Assembly: GCA_947575935.1 (NCBI GenBank)
Contig: CANPPM010000058.1
Location: 1-11,692, forward strand
Length of the DNA: 11,692 bases
DNA from: an uncultured Butyricicoccus sp.
GTDB taxonomy: Bacteria > Bacillota > Clostridia > Oscillospirales > Butyricicoccaceae
Reading direction: 5' to 3'
Part shown: one piece after another, positions 1-5,780 of the stretch
How the letters are laid out: every line of letters starts with the position of its first letter
Numbering within the stretch: the first letter of the stretch is position 1
Translations under genes and position numbers: made by a program
Notes under the pieces: model-generated
The model's database searches: none
What the model was told of the DNA's origin: nothing
The model's input: only the letters and a program-made list of their open reading frames with translations

Positions 1-750
1 CCATTTCGGGCGCATCAGGCCGGAGGACCTGAAAAGCCTGTCCATGCGGTCAGCATCGTTTCTTGTCCAGAACGCAAGCATATTACAAAAAGCAATGTCA
101 GCCTCAGAATGTGATTTATAACCAGAATTTTTCCAGTCGCCGCCCCACAATGCCGAAAATAAAGCGCCGTTTTTGCTTCGCTTGATTTTGGTAATCAGTT
201 CTGCATCGCTTAAGTCAATCGGTGCTGATGAAGTCGATTTCTTGGGCATCGGGGCGGACTTATCGGGAAACCATTCCGCAAACAATTCCACGATCTCTTT
301 TGAGCGGTCTGCGAGCGGGCGCACATCTCCGAACGGTTTGCCGGTGACTGTAAAGTAGCGTTTCGCCTGATACATCTCACGAGCGCCGCCTTTGCGCCCA
401 TTCACGGGGATTTTCCCGCGCACGTAGATATGTAAGCCCGTCCCGCTCGGACTGTATTCGGTATAACTGTTCAGCCGCTCTACCGCTTCCAGCGCGGCGG
501 GATCAGCAATCCCGGTTTCCAGGTCGATTACACGGTCAAGGTCTACGCCGACAACCCCATTATTGTGGAACTCGAATCCAATGCCGTCATAGCTTGCGCT
601 TGCCTGCACCGCTTCCTCAAAGGTTGCCCAGGTGTTCGGCTGACCTGCTTTTGCACCGTCGCCCATGCGCGGGTTGATCGGCACCTTGCCGCGCCTGACA
701 ACCCACTGTGGAAGTGATTTCAATTCTGCCGGGAAGTTTTCAAAACTCAA
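1..750 (-). CDS. Phage/plasmid-type DNA primase-polymerase, N-terminal part (runs off the left edge)
   Basis: The minus strand is open for exactly 250 codons from a TTG at 750 to the window edge, so the C-terminus is missing. The product resembles the archaeo-eukaryotic-type primase domain at the N-terminus of large phage and island replication proteins, which would start replication of the excised element. Visible motifs are an Asp-x-Asp pair in GVDLD (residues 70 and 72), SGTGLH with His107, and REMYQAKRYFTVTG (residues 124-137) with an acidic residue, Glu125, where this family carries its third metal ligand. The segment ending RMDRLFRSSGLMRPKW (about 235-250) matches the helical region that follows the primase domain in these proteins. 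The TTG overlaps the stop of the upstream gene (TTGA) and has a GGGG-containing site about 8 bases before it, which points to translational coupling. A D5/superfamily-3 helicase domain would be expected beyond the edge, but this is inference. Confidence 0.85.
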   Translation of the reverse strand, partial: MSFENFPAELKSLPQWVVRRGKVPINPRMGDGAKAGQPNTWATFEEAVQASASYDGIGFEFHNNGVVGVDLDRVIDLETGIADPAALEAVERLNSYTEYSPSGTGLHIYVRGKIPVNGRKGGAREMYQAKRYFTVTGKPFGDVRPLADRSKEIVELFAEWFPDKSAPMPKKSTSSAPIDLSDAELITKIKRSKNGALFSALWGGDWKNSGYKSHSEADIAFCNMLAFWTRNDADRMDRLFRSSGLMRPKW

Positions 751-1016
751 GTTTTCACCCCTTTCTCAATCGATACAGCTGTCAGTCGGATTTCGTTTGC
801 ACGATGCAGCATAGACTTTACAAAAGCGTCCCGCTCGACCTCGTTTTCAGCTAAAAAGTATCCGGTTTTATTGTCTGATAGAATAGGAATGCCGCTCCTG
901 CGTTCAAGTTCTATCAGTCTGCGAATTGTGCGCCCGTCAAGGTCGGTTAGCGTTTGAAGCTGCCGAAGCGGGATTGCGTTCGATTGGCCGCGTGAAAGAT
1001 AATCAGAAATGTTCAC
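747..1016 (-). CDS. Small winged-helix-like protein of the mobile element
   Basis: This is a basic protein of about 89 residues with no family I can name. Its middle (LTDLDGRTIRRLIELERRSG) reads like a helix-turn-helix followed by a beta wing (IPILSDNKTGYFLAE), the pattern of small winged-helix proteins often encoded just ahead of phage and island primases. A GTG at 1025 lies only 2 bases after the AAAGGAG site, while the next in-frame GTG at 1016 lies 11 bases from it. I chose 1016, although that spacing is slightly long. Its start region overlaps the end of the excisionase-like gene and its stop overlaps the primase start, so all three are probably translated as one polycistron. A role in replication initiation or in regulating the primase is inferred from position only. 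Confidence 0.7.
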   Translation of the reverse strand: MNISDYLSRGQSNAIPLRQLQTLTDLDGRTIRRLIELERRSGIPILSDNKTGYFLAENEVERDAFVKSMLHRANEIRLTAVSIEKGVKT

Positions 1017-1215
1017 AGGGGACACCGCTCCTTTCCACGCTCTGCCGGTTCAACTGCTCTAAAAGCAATTCATAATTGACCAAAAACCGATTGCCTGAAT
1101 AAATACCGGGAAGCTGTCCCTGCTTTTCCATCAGCCGAAGCCGATGCTCTGACAATGGGCCGCGTTTCGCCGTCTGACGAATTGTCAGCATGTTAATGGC
1201 TCGCACTACTTTCAC
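1003..1215 (-). CDS. Excisionase-like DNA-binding protein (Xis)
   Basis: The core, MLTIRQTAKR followed by LSEHRLRLMEKQGQLPGIYSGNRFLVNYELLLEQL, is the classic short MerR/excisionase winged-helix pattern. A helix-turn-helix (TAKRGPLSEHRLRLM) is followed by a wing (PGIYSGNRFLVNY). In integrative elements such proteins bend DNA at the attachment site and tip the integrase toward excision. Many relatives start at the MLTIRQ methionine, which here is an ATG at 1191. The only good ribosome site, GGAG at 1223-1226, is 7 bases before a GTG at 1215, so I kept the longer 70-residue form. A 62-residue form starting at 1191 remains possible. The gene overlaps the end of the upstream HTH gene and the start of the next gene. 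A matching integrase lies on the opposite arm. Confidence 0.82.
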   Translation of the reverse strand: MKVVRAINMLTIRQTAKRGPLSEHRLRLMEKQGQLPGIYSGNRFLVNYELLLEQLNRQSVERSGVPCEHF

Positions 1216-1420
1216 CTACCATCTCCAAAATGTCACCCACGCCGCAGCCGAAATAATTGCATAACTTTTCGAGTACGCCATAGGATACAGCTTCACCGTC
1301 TCCATAATATAGTTTTGTCAAGGTGGTTCTTGAAATACCTGTTTTTCGAGACACTTCGCTGATTTTGCTCCTGCGTTCGCCCATCAGTTTCGATAATCTG
1401 CTGTTAATGCATCTGTTCAT
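1193..1420 (-). CDS. Small XRE-family helix-turn-helix regulator, leftward arm
   Basis: This 75-residue protein is almost only a Cro/CI-type helix-turn-helix domain. Residues about 5-65 run from SRLSKLMGERRSKISEV through the recognition region TGISRTTLTKLYYG to a closing helix near LEKLCNYFGCGVGDILEMV. I start it at the ATG at 1420, 10 bases after GAGG in a GAGAGGTGA ribosome site. An upstream extension to 1456 has no such site. It is the first gene of the leftward operon (HTH, Xis, small protein, primase) and so sits where Cro, or Str in SaPIs, is found. Its recognition helix is nearly identical to that of the divergent regulator at 1555-2121, and by eye more than a third of the aligned residues match. 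The two probably read the same operator. Confidence 0.87.
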   Translation of the reverse strand: MNRCINSRLSKLMGERRSKISEVSRKTGISRTTLTKLYYGDGEAVSYGVLEKLCNYFGCGVGDILEMVGESSASH

Positions 1421-1470
1421 TGCTGTATCACCTCTCAAACGTTCTGCCCAAATCATTAGACGATATAGCT

Positions 1471-1498
1471 AGTATAGCACACAAAAATTATTTGTCAA
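1471..1498 (-). promoter_or_regulatory. Leftward promoter for HTH-xis-primase operon
   Basis: On the minus strand a perfect -35 box TTGACA (1493-1498) and a -10 box TATACT (1471-1476) are separated by 16 bases. The first start codon of the leftward operon is at 1420. The -35 box lies inside the 9-bp inverted repeat described in its own entry. Confidence 0.85.
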
Positions 1499-1513
1499 TA
1501 GGGCTTGACAAAT
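1490..1513. promoter_or_regulatory. Inverted-repeat operator between divergent promoters
   Basis: ATTTGTCAA (1490-1498) and TTGACAAAT (1505-1513) are a perfect 9-bp inverted repeat with a 6-bp spacer. Each arm contains the -35 box of one of the two divergent promoters. A dimeric HTH protein bound here would cover both -35 boxes. It is the obvious binding site for one or both flanking HTH regulators, though this is inferred from position and symmetry. A second perfect repeat, GTATAGCA (1472-1479) with TGCTATAC (1523-1530), is nested around almost the same centre and contains the -10 regions. Confidence 0.75.
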
Positions 1514-1533
1514 TGTTCAGCATGCTATACAAT
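1505..1533 (+). promoter_or_regulatory. Rightward promoter for HTH regulator and integrase
   Basis: TTGACA (1505-1510), a 17-base spacer and TACAAT (1528-1533) form a near-consensus sigma-A promoter. Transcription would start near 1540, almost at the AAGGAGG ribosome site (1540-1546), so the leader is extremely short. It would drive the 188-aa regulator and probably the integrase behind it. Confidence 0.85.
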
Positions 1534-1554
1534 TTATTTAAGGAGGAATTCAAA

Positions 1555-2121
1555 ATGATACATTGCAATCTTGCGACGCTGTTAGCGGAGCGAAAATTGA
1601 AAATATCCAAAGTCGCAGAAGACACAGGGCTTTCACGCACAACATTAACTTCTATGTACTATAATCAAGGCAGCGGAATTCAATTAAATACGATTGATAA
1701 ACTTTGCATTTATCTCGATATAGCGATTGACCAATTGTATTCTTTTTTTCCTTTTGATTTATATTGCGTAAGATGCGAGTGGCATGGCCAAGATTCGATT
1801 AACCTTACTCTTTCCTACGCAGATAAACGGCACAAGAAAAAAGACATAGATATATTTGGTCAACTTGACATTTCAAAGAATGAAGATGGGCTTATCAATT
1901 ATATGGGTATTATTCTTGATTACTATTTGTCAGATGCGGAAGAATATGATTCCGAATCGGGAGTGTATGAGAAACTTGTAAAACAAGCCTGCTTAAAGCT
2001 TCCACAAAGTGTAAAATACAAATTAAAGAACGATATAAGTGTCTTTATATCCGATATGCTATATACCGGAGATATTGCTGACAACTGTACATTTGTTACA
2101 TCGTTTCCGCCGTTGGATTGA
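1555..2121 (+). CDS. HTH repressor with C-terminal domain, Stl/CI-like position
   Basis: The 188-residue protein starts at the ATG at 1555, 8 bases after a perfect AAGGAGG, so the in-frame extension back to 1420 is rejected. Residues about 1-65 are an XRE-type helix-turn-helix domain with recognition region TGLSRTTLTSMYY, closely related to the divergent 75-residue protein. Residues about 70-188 are an unrecognised acidic C-terminal domain (for example DDY-type segments such as ILDYYLSDAEEYDSES). It lacks an obvious Ser-Lys autoprotease signature of the LexA/CI type, so an SOS-cleavable repressor is not supported. It lies directly before the integrase in the same direction, the place of the master repressor in phage-inducible islands (Stl). 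The gene is visibly more AT-rich than its neighbours, which fits horizontal origin. Repressor function is inferred from context. Confidence 0.85.
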   Translation: MIHCNLATLLAERKLKISKVAEDTGLSRTTLTSMYYNQGSGIQLNTIDKLCIYLDIAIDQLYSFFPFDLYCVRCEWHGQDSINLTLSYADKRHKKKDIDIFGQLDISKNEDGLINYMGIILDYYLSDAEEYDSESGVYEKLVKQACLKLPQSVKYKLKNDISVFISDMLYTGDIADNCTFVTSFPPLD

Positions 2122-2152
2122 AATACGATATTGAAATAAAGGAGTGATTATT

Positions 2153-3343
2153 TTGGCAAACATTCAAGAACGCCGCAACAAAGACGGCAAATTGATCTCT
2201 TATTCCGTCCGCGTCCACAGAGGGCGCGGGCCGGATGGAAAGCAGCTCAAGCCTTATACGGCTACTTTTGAAGTATCGCCCACATGGACGGAAAAAAGCG
2301 CACGAAAAAAGGCCGAGGCATTCGCCGCGACCTTTGAAAAGGAATGCAGAGAGGGGACGATAAGCGATAGCCGCTTAAAGTTTGCCGAATACTGCGATTA
2401 TGTAATTGGGTTGAAAGAGCAACGGGGAGTAAAACATAGCACAATTGTTCGGTATAAAGAACTTACCGGTCGGATTTATCCAGCTATTGGACATATCAAG
2501 CTGAATGATCTCCGCGCAGATCGGCTGAATGATTTCTATACTGCATTGGGGCAGGATGGCCAGAATAAGCGGACTGGCGGCAAGCTGTCAGCCAAGACGA
2601 TTTTAGAGCATCATCGCCTGATTTCTACCGTATTGGAACAGGCTGTGAAAGAAGGGCTTGTGCCGTTCAATGCCGCCAGCCGTGCGACGCTTCCCAAAGC
2701 GGAACGCAAAGAAGTGAATTACTTCCAGCCCGAGCAGGTTGTAGCTATCCGGGAAGCGCTCGAAAGCGAACCGCTCAAATGGAAAACCCTTGTTCATTTG
2801 CTGCTGATTACCGGGGCGCGGCGCGGTGAAGTGCTAGGGCTTAAATGGGGAAAGATCGATTTCGAGGCGGGTAAAATCCACATCTGCAACAGCGTCCTGT
2901 ATTCGCCTGATATCGGTATCTACGAAAGCACACCCAAAACGCCGACCTCCAACCGGTTTGTTGCTTTGCCCGCTGAAACCATGCTGTTACTGAAACAGTA
3001 TCGCGCATGGCAAACGCAAGAGCGCTTTCGGCTCGGCGGTTATTACGAAAATCAGGATTTCGTTTTCGCGCAGGACACTGGGAAGCCAATGCACCCAGAT
3101 AGCGTGACCGACTGGCTCAAGAAATTCAGTAAGCGTCACGATTTGCCGCACATCAACCCGCACGCCTTCAGGCACACAATGGCCTCTATGCTCTATTTCA
3201 ACGGCGTAGACAGCGTGTCGATTTCAAAGCGGCTCGGTCATGCGCAGGTTTCCACGACCTCGAATATCTATGCGCACATCGTAGAAGAGGCAGACCAGAA
3301 AAGCGCCGATATTCTTGCAGACGTATTCTTGAAGAAGGCTTGA
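2153..3343 (+). CDS. int: Site-specific tyrosine recombinase (integrase)
   Basis: This 396-residue integrase has the full three-domain layout. An arm-binding N-terminal domain (about 1-60, ANIQERRNKDGKLISYSVRV) is followed by a SAM-like core-binding domain (about 75-175, LKFAEYCDYVIGL to VLEQAVKEGLVPFN) and the catalytic domain (about 195-390). All catalytic residues are present: Arg223 in TGARRGEV, Lys262, His337 and Arg340 in HAFRH, His363 in LGH, and the nucleophile Tyr373. I start it at TTG 2153, 8 bases after AAAGGAG (2138-2144). A GTG at 2144 lies within the ribosome site itself. It follows the repressor-like gene by about 31 bases and is probably cotranscribed with it. It points toward the initiator tRNA gene, the usual arrangement when the 3' end of the tRNA is the attachment site. 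It would catalyse integration and, with the Xis-like protein, excision. Confidence 0.97.
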   Translation: MANIQERRNKDGKLISYSVRVHRGRGPDGKQLKPYTATFEVSPTWTEKSARKKAEAFAATFEKECREGTISDSRLKFAEYCDYVIGLKEQRGVKHSTIVRYKELTGRIYPAIGHIKLNDLRADRLNDFYTALGQDGQNKRTGGKLSAKTILEHHRLISTVLEQAVKEGLVPFNAASRATLPKAERKEVNYFQPEQVVAIREALESEPLKWKTLVHLLLITGARRGEVLGLKWGKIDFEAGKIHICNSVLYSPDIGIYESTPKTPTSNRFVALPAETMLLLKQYRAWQTQERFRLGGYYENQDFVFAQDTGKPMHPDSVTDWLKKFSKRHDLPHINPHAFRHTMASMLYFNGVDSVSISKRLGHAQVSTTSNIYAHIVEEADQKSADILADVFLKKA

Positions 3344-3414
3344 ATTTTCTTGGCGAGTTGAATTAAAGTTGAATTTCCTTCATCGTGAGTATTTCCTTAA
3401 CAAGTCTAAAAATT

Positions 3415-3452
3415 GCAAAAAAGGCCGCTATCTTTTCGATAACGACCTTTTT
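3415..3452 (-). terminator. Rho-independent terminator of the initiator tRNA gene
   Basis: Read on the minus strand, GGTCGTTATC (3447-3438) and GATAGCGGCC (3432-3423) pair over 10 positions, with two G-U pairs and a GAAAA loop, followed by TTTTTT (3422-3417). It begins a few bases after the tRNA 3' end. It lies between the tRNA and the integrase, on the mobile-element side of the presumed attachment site. Read the other way it has the A-run/T-run symmetry to act also on the integrase transcript. Confidence 0.85.
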
Positions 3453-3455
3453 CAA

Positions 3456-3531
<76 letters not shown>

Positions 3532-3560
3532 ATATGACTGCGACTTTCGAGCGCTTATTT

Positions 3561-3589
3561 ATAATACCACATGCAAAAACAAAAGTCAA
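3561..3589 (-). promoter_or_regulatory. Strong promoter of the initiator tRNA gene
   Basis: On the minus strand TTGACT (3584-3589), a 17-base spacer and TATTAT (3561-3566) form a near-consensus sigma-A promoter. Transcription would begin near 3554, about 20 bases before the mature tRNA 5' end at 3531. A long AT-rich stretch (3590-3620) lies just upstream and could act as an UP element. Confidence 0.85.
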
Positions 3590-3650
3590 GTATTTTTAAA
3601 AAAATTTTTGCGCGTTTTTTAGAGATTCCCGTCAAGGAAGGCCGGCAGCG

Positions 3651-3679
3651 AAAAAGACGGCGGATCGGAGAGGATCCGC
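3651..3679 (-). terminator. Probable leftward intrinsic terminator
   Basis: A perfect 7-bp GC-rich stem, GCGGATC (3660-3666) with GATCCGC (3673-3679), has a 6-base loop. On the minus strand it is followed by CGTCTTTTT. It would stop leftward transcription, either of the DUF4317 gene or of an unrecognised RNA, before the tRNA promoter. Confidence 0.5.
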
Positions 3680-3884
3680 TTTCTATACGGAGGCATAAGC
3701 CGCACGAAAGGATAGAGCCTGTTTGAAACCGCTGGCTCCGGCGAAGTTTATTGAAGGGCAGAGAGGAGCGGCTTTTCGCCGGTTCAGCCCAGTTCCCTTG
3801 CCGTCTATCGGGATTCAAGGGGAGTGGACGTGACAACAGCGTACTTTGGGTGTCTGCCGGACGTCATAGATTGGCGTTTCATAT

Positions 3885-3920
3885 GCCGCAGCCGGGGTTT
3901 AACCCAGCTGCGGCTGTTTT
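3885..3920 (+). terminator. Strong hairpin, possible rightward terminator
   Basis: GCCGCAGC (3885-3892) and GCTGCGGC (3907-3914) form a perfect 8-bp stem. Inside it is the palindrome GGGTTTAACCC. On the plus strand TGTTTT and then GGGGCCTTTTTG follow. No plus-strand gene is seen upstream, so it either ends an unrecognised RNA or blocks antisense transcription into the DUF4317 gene. Confidence 0.4.
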
Positions 3921-4076
3921 GGGGCCTTTTTGTATCAGAGGGGACGGCGGGGGGCGGAGAAACGACGGTTCTGCACAGCCGTGTGCCGCAGAGGCGTTGC
4001 TCTTTCAGGCTGCTGGAGCGATTTCGCCGCTTTCTTCGCCGGTATGTAGGCTGTTTTATTTACATCCGTTTTTCCT

Positions 4077-4099
4077 TCAAAACGGCGTTGTGACGCCGT
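4077..4099 (-). terminator. Hairpin overlapping the end of the DUF4317 gene
   Basis: ACGGCGT (4082-4088) and ACGCCGT (4093-4099) pair with a 4-base loop. The last codons and the stop codon of the DUF4317 gene form this hairpin, followed on the minus strand by only TTTT. The short U-run makes it a weak candidate terminator. Confidence 0.35.
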
Positions 4100-5447
4100 C
4101 TTCTGTCTGGGTTTCTTCTGCAGCAGACTCGGGTGGCGCCGCTGTTGGTTCACCGGTTTCGTCCTCCCAGAGCGGCAGCGCATCGCCATTGACACGGGCG
4201 GTCTCACCGTCCTCGACCGGGATGACAATGCAGCGCCTGCCGTCGACTGTTGCGGCCCGAACCGCGCTGCAGCGTTCCTGCGGCAGTTGGAGCGAAATGC
4301 CAGGCGCTTCTGCCAGAGGGGCTTCGGGGGGCGCTGCGCATTCGGCAGGTTCTGCAGCAGGGCCGTCCGCAGGCGGCACGCCGCGCGCGGCATCAAGCTG
4401 TTGCTCCAGGGTGGTGATCTTTTTTTCGAGCGTCAGGATCTGTGCGCGGCGCGCCCCCTCTTGGGCGAGCTTGGGTTCTAGGAGATGGCTGGCTGCCGGC
4501 ATCTCCTCACCAAACATCTGGGTGCAGCCTTCAACGATGGCCTCACGCACCAGATCGGGCATATCAATATCAGAGATCATATCGGCGACGTCTTCGGCTG
4601 TCAGCGCGCGGTCGCCGGTGCCTTCTTCCGTCTCTTCCCGGATTGCAATCAAGCCGTCCAGGTTACGCTGGATGAAGAGATAGGCGTTTTCGGCCTGATC
4701 CCGCATATCGCCAAAGGCGTCGTTGACCACGTCTTCAAACATCAGCTTTTCCTCGGCCGAGGTACGGCACGGCGAACAGCCCAGCAGGCCCGAGATCAGC
4801 TCGGGGTGAGATTCGCTTTTGGCGTAGTACAGCATGGCGTTGATGTCGGCGCTGCGGCCCGAAAAAGCGGGAAAGACAAATCCGGCCTCGGGCATGCCGA
4901 CGACCCAGTCACGCTCGCGCGCACCGATACGGTTTTCTTCTTCGCGGTAGCCCAGGGCGGCCTTGGAGAGCTCGACCGGGCAGACGGCGCACAAGATATA
5001 TTCATACACTTCTTCAGAATCGTCCAACCGCTGGCGGTCCTTGGTCCGCACCGGCACATCGTAGATATCATGGAACAGCAGTACCAGGCAGCTGCCTTCA
5101 GAATGATAGTTCTCTAGAAACTGTTGGAAAAACTGTTCGATCTGCTCGTCGGTACACTGCTCGTCCGAGCGCAGGGTTTGAAAAAACTGTTGGCGCTCTC
5201 GCGCTTCATCGGTGCGTTCGAACTCCAGCTCTAGCAAGTTTTTTCCAAGCGTGCCTGAAAAAACCTTTTTGGCCAGCTCCAAATACTTGAAAAACTCCTC
5301 TTCAGCAAGATTGGAAAAGGATTCGCTGAATTTCAGGATTACTTCTTTTCCGCTGTTGATATAGCAGCCGGTGACGCGGTCGAAAGTGCAGGCTTTTTTT
5401 GTCAGGCGCTTGCGCAGCTCCTGCACGTCGCGTTTTGAGATATTCAT
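4077..5447 (-). CDS. DUF4317 family protein with low-complexity C-terminal tail
   Basis: The 456-residue protein matches my memory of DUF4317, a family of unknown function that is common in Clostridia. Recognisable segments are the N-terminal CTFDRVTGCYINSGKEV (20-36), the FSGTLGKNLLELEF block (63-76), LVLLFHDIYDVPVRTKD (121-137), EVYEYILCAVCPVELSK (146-162) and RDWVVGMPEAGFVFPAFSGRSAD (179-201). The family core ends near residue 330. After it come a predicted coiled coil (AQILTLEKKITTLEQQLDAA, 335-354) and about 100 residues rich in Ala, Pro and Glu. The start ATG at 5447 lies 8 bases after AAAGGA. No signal peptide or membrane segment is visible, so it is probably cytosolic. It appears monocistronic, with its own promoter upstream and no cotranscribed neighbour. 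Function is unknown. Confidence 0.9.
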   Translation of the reverse strand: MNISKRDVQELRKRLTKKACTFDRVTGCYINSGKEVILKFSESFSNLAEEEFFKYLELAKKVFSGTLGKNLLELEFERTDEARERQQFFQTLRSDEQCTDEQIEQFFQQFLENYHSEGSCLVLLFHDIYDVPVRTKDRQRLDDSEEVYEYILCAVCPVELSKAALGYREEENRIGARERDWVVGMPEAGFVFPAFSGRSADINAMLYYAKSESHPELISGLLGCSPCRTSAEEKLMFEDVVNDAFGDMRDQAENAYLFIQRNLDGLIAIREETEEGTGDRALTAEDVADMISDIDMPDLVREAIVEGCTQMFGEEMPAASHLLEPKLAQEGARRAQILTLEKKITTLEQQLDAARGVPPADGPAAEPAECAAPPEAPLAEAPGISLQLPQERCSAVRAATVDGRRCIVIPVEDGETARVNGDALPLWEDETGEPTAAPPESAAEETQTEDGVTTPF

Positions 5448-5496
5448 AGCTCGATTCCTTTCTTCGGATGCTCCGGATTTTAATCGTCTAATCTAC

Positions 5497-5526
5497 AGTA
5501 TACCAAATTTGGCAGGCGCTGGGCAA
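5497..5526 (-). promoter_or_regulatory. Probable promoter of the DUF4317 gene
   Basis: On the minus strand TTGCCC (5521-5526), an 18-base spacer and TATACT (5497-5502) resemble a sigma-A promoter with a good -10 and a weak -35 box. It lies about 50 bases upstream of the start codon. Confidence 0.55.
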
Positions 5527-5780
5527 GAGTTATTTTTGATCTGTACGGTGCTGGTCTGGGCAGCAGGATCGCGTATTCTGCACAGCGTGCGATTTCCAAG
5601 GCGTTCTCCGACGGCGATGATGGCTTTTCCCAGCCTGTTCAGGGTAGGACAAAGGGCCTGCCGTCTGGAAAAGACCGACGGCAGGCCCTTCGGGGGGATC
5701 ACAAGGGGGAGAGGCGCGTTTCTCACGCTGTGTGGGGGAAGGCGGCATCGGCTGCCTATCTGCAGTATGCGGCGGCGCGC
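5527..5780. other. Intergenic region between uxuB and the DUF4317 gene
   Basis: Together with the DUF4317 leader this makes 333 bases without a convincing gene. Minus-strand frames of 72-77 codons lack ribosome sites and family resemblance. Apart from the long hairpin at 5652-5690 and the promoter at 5497-5526, I see nothing in it. Confidence 0.6.
5652..5690 (-). terminator. Long hairpin downstream of uxuB, probable operon terminator
   Basis: A perfect 14-bp stem pairs 5652-5665 (AAGGGCCTGCCGTC) with 5677-5690, with an 11-base loop. It lies about 90 bases after the uxuB stop. The minus-strand tail is only TTTGTCC, so termination may rely on stem strength or Rho, or the hairpin may protect the 3' end of the mRNA. 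Confidence 0.6.

Larger units (their letters stand above)
3590..4076. other. Intergenic region with strong hairpins and no credible protein gene
   Basis: Open frames here lack ribosome sites and read like antisense of GC-rich DNA, so I call no protein. There are at least four stable hairpins: 3660-3679; GGCTCCGGCGAA (about 3734) with TTCGCCGG (about 3775); CCCTTG and CAAGGG enclosing CCG/CGG (about 3796-3822); and 3885-3914. The density of paired elements between two terminator-like hairpins suggests a structured non-coding RNA, but I do not recognise a known RNA family (6S, SRP, RNase P, tmRNA and common riboswitch cores were looked for by eye). No clear promoter was found on either strand apart from that of the tRNA. 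Confidence 0.4.

Noticed and set aside
1420..1554. N-terminal extension of the 188-aa HTH regulator
   Set aside because: It would read through both divergent promoters, while a perfect AAGGAGG precedes the ATG at 1555 and the HTH domain begins there.
4105..4480. The low-complexity tail of the DUF4317 protein as a frameshift artefact
   Set aside because: The frame stays open to a stop within a hairpin, and the tail keeps an acidic/Pro-rich composition with an ordered patch, so a frameshift is not supported by sequence alone.
3751..4683. Plus-strand open frame of 310 codons antisense to the DUF4317 gene
   Set aside because: Low-complexity Ser/Ala/Gly-rich translation, no ribosome site, and the opposite strand carries a recognised family with a good start.
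5493..5748. Minus-strand frames of 72-77 codons upstream of the DUF4317 gene
   Set aside because: They span the uxuB terminator hairpin and the DUF4317 promoter, and have no ribosome site or recognisable domain.
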